Positions 59,479 through 64,000 of a DNA stretch of 64,000 nucleotides are shown piece by piece. Positions within the stretch are counted from its first letter, which is position 1. Every line of letters starts with the position of its first letter. The translations under genes were made by a program, and so were the position numbers. The stretch comes from Muntiacus reevesi. Lineage: Eukaryota; Chordata; Mammalia; Artiodactyla; Cervidae. The notes under the pieces were generated by a model. That model saw nothing but the letters and a program-made list of their open reading frames with translations, made no database searches and was not told where the DNA came from. The stretch spans positions 187,138,275 through 187,202,274 of the forward strand of contig NC_089249.1 of NCBI RefSeq assembly GCF_963930625.1, given 5' to 3'.

Positions 59479-60919
59479 TTTTTTTTTTAAGCATAAATAG
59501 ATTCAACCATCCTTATGAAAAAGATAGAAGAAACATTTGAGTGCAGAAGCACATGCTCCACAAGAGGGCAGAAAATGTTATTTAAAAAACTGATCTAGTC
59601 ACAAAAGGCAATTGTAGTACTAAGTGAAAATGTGAAATAAAATGGCAATTTATATAAAAGTGGTTTCTTATTTCTAAGGATGTTGAAGAACTTTCTGTGT
59701 GTGAAAAACAATGAGAGGGAGGACAAAATGTGACCAGCTGATAATTTTGATCACTCACAGTTTTTAAACTCTCACTCAACCCAACAAATACATTATACAC
59801 TGCATACATACAAGATTTAAATGGCAAATATTAATAGGAAGCTTCTTTAAAAAATTGCAATTCTTTGTTTAGAAGAATGCAAACTGTCCCCCCACCCCCA
59901 CCCCAACCCCACTCCGCCTCGCTATGAATGTAGAGACTGGAATAGGGAATCCAGATTAGTTGAACTGTTATAGCTAAGAGCAGTTTGGGTGAAATAGTGC
60001 CATGGAAATGGTGGCTGACACACTTGTGTAGGGAAGGGGAAAAACAGGGAGAAAAAAGCTACATATTTCCCTATTTTCAGCAAGAAGAATTGACAAAGTA
60101 TTAAAAATACATCTCATTCTCCTGGTGTTCCACATGCTGTAGTGCAATTCCTGGCCTTTCTTTTCTGAGCTGGAGATGAAATAAATTATAAAGAAAATGA
60201 TATAGCAAAACAAAAAAGAATACAAACCCTCAGACACCAGTATGTAAAGCAAAACTTGCATATATAATTTGCAACAGGGATAGCAAATGACTAATAAAAA
60301 CCCCAAATAAACTAAGCCTCTCAGGTAATGAAATAATTGCAAAGATAAACTGTTTACCATATGCCTGTTTGTATGTTAAATGCATTTTTCCCTAATGAAT
60401 ACTCAGTGTGAAAGAAGATTCAGTGATATATGTGTCTCAAAAAGTGTAGTTTTCAGGTAGTAGATACTTCTACTGATCTGGATCTTCCTAATGAATACAG
60501 AACAAACTTAAATACACCCCATCTTAAGAATTTAAAAAAAAATCACTTCACTGCAAACCTCTCCTGACCAAATAGTTTATTTTCCTAATCCCCTAAACTG
60601 CAACTAAACTTCTTGGAAATCTTCCAATTTTAATGATACCACTAGGCTCCCCATTTTCTCCTAAGTCTCATCCAACTAAATTTTCATTCCCATTACTTAG
60701 TTGTCAACAGCAATCCTTGAATTTCTGAATCCAACAGATATTTGTTATTTAAAAATATTTAATAAATTGATTATAAATTAATAAGTCAAAGAAGAAGACA
60801 AACATGGAGTTTTCTCAGCTCTGGGTCAGCTGTTTGTATTCTCAGGTGACCTCAGGTAAATCTTGGGTTTCATTCTCTCCAGTTTTCTCCTCTAGTGTCT
60901 ATGGGGCTCTTGGACTCAC

Positions 60920-61235
60920 CTGGATGGAAAGGCAGATTGGAAGATCTCTGTGTGGGAGTTCAAAATTCCTCCCTGGATGGTTGATGGTGGAGGCCGAAGC
61001 TCTGTCTCCTAACAAGAAAGAAGGGAGAGTGATGCATTGGTCCCTGAACCAGACTTAGGAATCCAAATGCAAAAAACATTCCTGCTGCAGCTCAAGGTTC
61101 AACATGCTTAGATCTTGCAGCAGTGGAGATATTTATAGCTCTGTATATGTTCTGTATCTGCTCATTATACCTCTTTATCACATTTTCCATTATTGCTCCA
61201 ATATTGACTACTTCATTTCCTCAGGGAAACTTGTT
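60920..61235 (-). promoter_or_regulatory. Inferred promoter and 5' untranslated exon 1 of OR unit 5
   Basis: The clearest of the five: EBF-like TTCCCTGAGGAA on the minus strand (61217-61228, one mismatch to the TTCCCNNGGGAA palindrome), TAATGAG (61161-61167), perfect CTATAAATA (61130-61138) and donor CAG|GTGAGT (exon end 60920). It belongs to a unit whose coding exon is dead. Confidence 0.6.
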
Positions 61236-61315
61236 TGCACAGAATGGATTCCTCCCGCTGATTCACTGTTCCCAAGAGACCAGGTTAGACGTCAGGTGTA
61301 TTCAATTCTTGTTCA

Positions 61316-61705
61316 GTTCAGTTCAGTCACTCAGTTGGGTCCTACTCTTTGCGACCCCATGAATCACAGAACGCCAGGCCTTCCTGTCCATCACAAACTC
61401 CCAGAGTTTACTCAAACTCATGCCCATTGAGTCGGTGATGCCATCCAGACATCTCATCCGCTGTCATCCTCTTCTCCTCCTGCCCTCAATCCCTCCCAGC
61501 ATCAAGGTCTTTTCCAACGAGTCAACTCTTCGCATGAGGTGGCCAAAGTATTGGAGTTTCAGCTTCAGCACCAGTCTTCCAATGAACACCCAGGACTTAT
61601 CCCCTTCAGGATGGACTGGTTGGATCTCCTTGCAGTCCAAAGGACTCTCAAGAGTCTTCTCCAACACCATAGTTCAAAAGCATCAATTTTTCGGCACTCA
61701 GCTTT
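61316..61705 (-). mobile_element. BovB LINE 3'-end fragment
   Basis: Reverse complement of the BovB C-terminus and terminus (CAGTTCAGTTCAGTCACTCA start). Inserted in the upstream flank of unit 5, which resumes at about 61706 as in 47315 of unit 3. Confidence 0.9.
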
Positions 61706-61954
61706 CAATTCTTGTTACTACTCCACTAACTCTCCTATCTCCCAGAGTTCTAATATTGAAAGATTTTACAACCCTCAATATTTCTTCCAAATCTAAGCCT
61801 GAGGAATTTGTCTCGACTAGATCCTTTGGGTCTCAAAAACTGTAACATAACTGACTTGCTATGAGAATACAGCACCTGATCTATCCAGAAAATTACTATT
61901 TCTTCTTCAATAAGGGAGAAAACTCTTGCTAGAACACCATTGTGGGGAGGGGGG

Positions 61955-62160
61955 CTTTCCCAGGTGGCTTAGTGGTAACAAATGCACCTGCCAAGCAGGA
62001 GATTCAAGTTTTATCCCTGGATTGGTAAGATTCCCTGTAGAAGGAAATGGCAACTTATTTCAGTATTCTTGCCTGGGAAATCCCATGGACAGAGGAGCCT
62101 GGTGGGTTACAGTCCATGGGACTGCAAAGAGTCAGGCATGACCCAGCAACTAACACTTTC
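61955..62160 (+). repeat. Bov-tA SINE
   Basis: Head GGGCTTTCCCAGGTGGCTTAG to end CAGGCATGACCCAGCAAC. Confidence 0.88.
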
Positions 62161-62289
62161 ACTTTCACCCAAACATCTACAATGTACAGGGTAGCACCAA
62201 ATACAAATAATTGTCATGCCACAAATGCCAATAGCGAGAAGGTGAGAAAGCCTATTCTAGGCCATCACTTCTACACATTGTACATAAGA

Positions 62290-62440
62290 ATCCCCTAGGA
62301 TTCCAAGCCTAACTCAGATCCTGATTCAACAGGTCCTGGTTGTCCTGAGGTTCTGAATTTTCAACAAGGTTCTGGGTAATGTTGATAATGCATGCAAGTC
62401 TTGGTCTGTGGATTATTCTTTGGCTAGCTAGTCTGTGGTC
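62290..62440. repeat. MER5A-like hAT-Charlie MITE remnant
   Basis: Shares GATTCAACAGGTCCTGG and the CTTGGTCTGTGGATTATTCTTTGG-type end with 27640-27790. More diverged. Confidence 0.6.
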
Positions 62441-62572
62441 CTGTGTTAGAGTCTGGGACTAGGTAGTTGTAGGCTCCTTTGCACCAAAAATTGTCTTGGC
62501 GTGCAATTTCAAAAGAGTGGTTTTCATCATTAAGAGACTATAATACATTCTGTGTTTCTTTTATTTAAGGTC

Positions 62573-62793
62573 CTTTGTTGTTTTTAAGTTGCTAAGTCAT
62601 GTCTGACTCTTTTGTGACCCTATGGACTGTAGCCTGCCAGGCTCCTCTGTCCATGTGGTTCTCTTGGCAAGAATACTAGAGTTGATTGCCATTTACTTCT
62701 CCAGGGCATCTTCCTGGCCCAGAAATGGCACCCACATCTCTTATTTCCTGCATTGCAGGTGGGTTCTTTACCACTGAGCCACCTGGGAAAACC
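62573..62793 (-). repeat. Bov-tA SINE
   Basis: Reverse copy, AAGTTGCTAAGTCATGTCTG to GAGCCACCTGGGAAAACCC. Confidence 0.88.
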
Positions 62794-62807
62794 CTTATGG
62801 TCCTTAA

Positions 62808-62829
62808 GGAAGTAAGTAAGTAAGTAAGT
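62808..62829. repeat. (AAGT)n microsatellite
   Basis: Five AAGT units directly at the tail of the next SINE. Confidence 0.9.
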
Positions 62830-63040
62830 GTTACCTGCTCAGTCATAACCAACTCTTTGCGACCCCATGGACTGAAGCCTCTTAGGCTGCTCTGTCCATG
62901 AGATTCTCCTGGCAAGAATACTGGAGTTGATTGCCATGCCCTCCTCCAGGGACCCTTGTGACTCAGGGATCACACCCACATCTCTTATCTCCTGCATTGG
63001 CAGGTGGGTTCTTTACTGCTAGTGCCATCTGGGAAACCCC
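62830..63040 (-). repeat. Bov-tA SINE
   Basis: Reverse copy, TACCTGCTCAGTCATAACC to GTGCCATCTGGGAAACCCC. Second of two SINEs in a row with the same orientation. Confidence 0.86.
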
Positions 63041-63053
63041 TTATGGTCCTTCA

Positions 63054-63535
63054 GTCAGTTCAGTTGATCAGTAGTGTCCTACTCTTTGTGACCCCATGGA
63101 CTGCAGCACGCCAGTCCTCCATGTCCATCACCAACTCCTGGAGCTTACTCAAACTCATGTGCATTGAGTCGGTGATGCCATCCAACCATCTCATCCTCTG
63201 TCGTCCCCTTGGCCTCCTGCCTTCAATCTTCCCAGCATCAGGAACTTTTCCAGTGAGTCAGTTCTTTGCATCTGGTGGCCAAAGTATTGGAGTTTCAACT
63301 TCAACATCAGTCTTTCCAATAAATATTCAGGACTGATTTCCTTTAGGATGGACTGGTTGGATCTCCTTGCAATCCAAGGAACTATTAACAGTCTTCTCCA
63401 ACACCACAGTTCAAAAGCATCAATTCTTCAGAGCTCAGCTTTCTTCACAGTCCAACTCTCACATCCATCCATGACTACTGAAAAAACGATAGCCTTGACT
63501 AGATGGAGCTTTGTAGGCAAAGTAATGTCTTTGCT
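63054..63535 (-). mobile_element. BovB LINE 3'-end fragment
   Basis: Reverse complement of the BovB end. 63004-63336 and 63348-63599 contain antisense open stretches typical of it. Interrupted or abutted at 63536 by an L1. Confidence 0.9.
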
Positions 63536-64000
63536 TTTTTATTTTTTATTTATTTTATTTATTTATTTATTCATTTATTTTTTATTAGTTGAAGGATAAT
63601 TACTTCACAATATTTCAGTGGGTTTTGTCATACATTGACATGAATCAGCCATAGAGTTACACGTATTCCCCATCCCGATCCCCCCTCCCACCTCCCTCTC
63701 CAACCAATTCCTCTGGGTCTTCCCAGTGCATCAGGCCCGAGCACTTATCTCATGCATCCCACCTGGGCTGGTGATCTGTTTCACCATAGATAATATACAT
63801 GCTGTTCTTTCAAAACATCCCACCCTCACCTTCTCCCACAGAGTTCAAAAATCTGTTCTGCACTTCTGTGTCTCTTTTTCTGTTTTGCATATAGGGTTAT
63901 CATTACCATCTTTCTAAATTCCATATATATGTGATAGTATACTGTAATGTTCTTTATCTTTCTGGCTTACTTCACTCTGTATAATGGGCTCCAGTTTCAT
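63536..64000 (-). mobile_element. L1 LINE, 3' end (runs off the window)
   Basis: Begins with a T-rich (TTTA)n tail and the complement of the L1 3' UTR (CAGTGGGTTTTGTCATACAT), then continues towards ORF2 beyond the window end. Confidence 0.88.

Larger units (their letters stand above)
57920..60919 (-). other. Former intron of OR pseudogene unit 5
   Basis: Paralogous to the unit 3 intron (58080-58440 matches 45050-45390; 60240-60800 matches 46240-46800). It holds two SINEs and an AGAAT-type repeat. No gene is seen. Confidence 0.55.

Noticed and set aside
60804..61430. ORFs across the promoter blocks (also 46886-47275, 47083-47458)
   Set aside because: Frames are not conserved between the paralogous blocks, and splice, TATA and EBF-like signals explain the conservation better.

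Overview
The window is mammalian nuclear DNA from a ruminant, most likely a bovid. BovB (RTE-type) LINEs, Bov-tA and BOV-A2 SINEs and ruminant L1 copies fill most of it. Species cannot be told from the sequence alone. The host genes form a tandem array of family 7 olfactory receptors (OR7, closest in style to OR7A), all on the minus strand.

Array layout, low to high coordinate: an OR7 fragment at 1-152; OR unit 1 (CDS 9876-10808, open); OR unit 2 (20682-21614, one nonsense codon); OR unit 3 (42790-43722, open); OR unit 4 (49229-50152, open); OR unit 5 (56983-57915, several breaks). Each of the five units also has, 2.7-5.1 kb upstream of its start codon, a paralogous non-coding block that reads as a promoter plus first exon. 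On the minus strand the order is an EBF/Olf1-like near-palindrome, a TAATGA homeodomain-type site, a TATA-like box and, about 180-220 nt on, a splice donor (CAG|GTGAGT in units 1, 2 and 5). The open CDS exons have matching acceptors 13-17 nt upstream of the ATG. I therefore annotate two-exon OR genes with a 5' untranslated exon, an intron and a single coding exon. The introns and 3' flanks of the units are also recognisably paralogous, so the array grew by duplication of whole units.

Mobile DNA: a near-full-length but decayed L1 (about 1640-9640) lies in the 3' flank of OR unit 1 and has two smaller L1 insertions inside it. A 5'-inverted (twin-primed) L1 with a 16-bp target duplication lies at 38930-41562. 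BovB copies include one with a 281-codon open reverse-transcriptase stretch (24167-25012). About twenty-five SINEs are scattered throughout.

A betaretrovirus-type endogenous provirus (30277-36014, minus strand) sits inside an older L1 tail. It has TG...CA LTRs, a perfect 6-bp target duplication, a tRNA-Lys1,2-type primer binding site and a polypurine tract. It lacks most of gag, all of pro and the start of RT. The remaining pol and a full-length env frame are each broken by only two in-frame stops.

No prokaryotic-type system, CRISPR array or novel enzyme cluster is present. The most informative features are the five OR promoter/first-exon blocks and the well-preserved record of retrotransposition events, several of which can be checked against empty paralogous sites in the same window.
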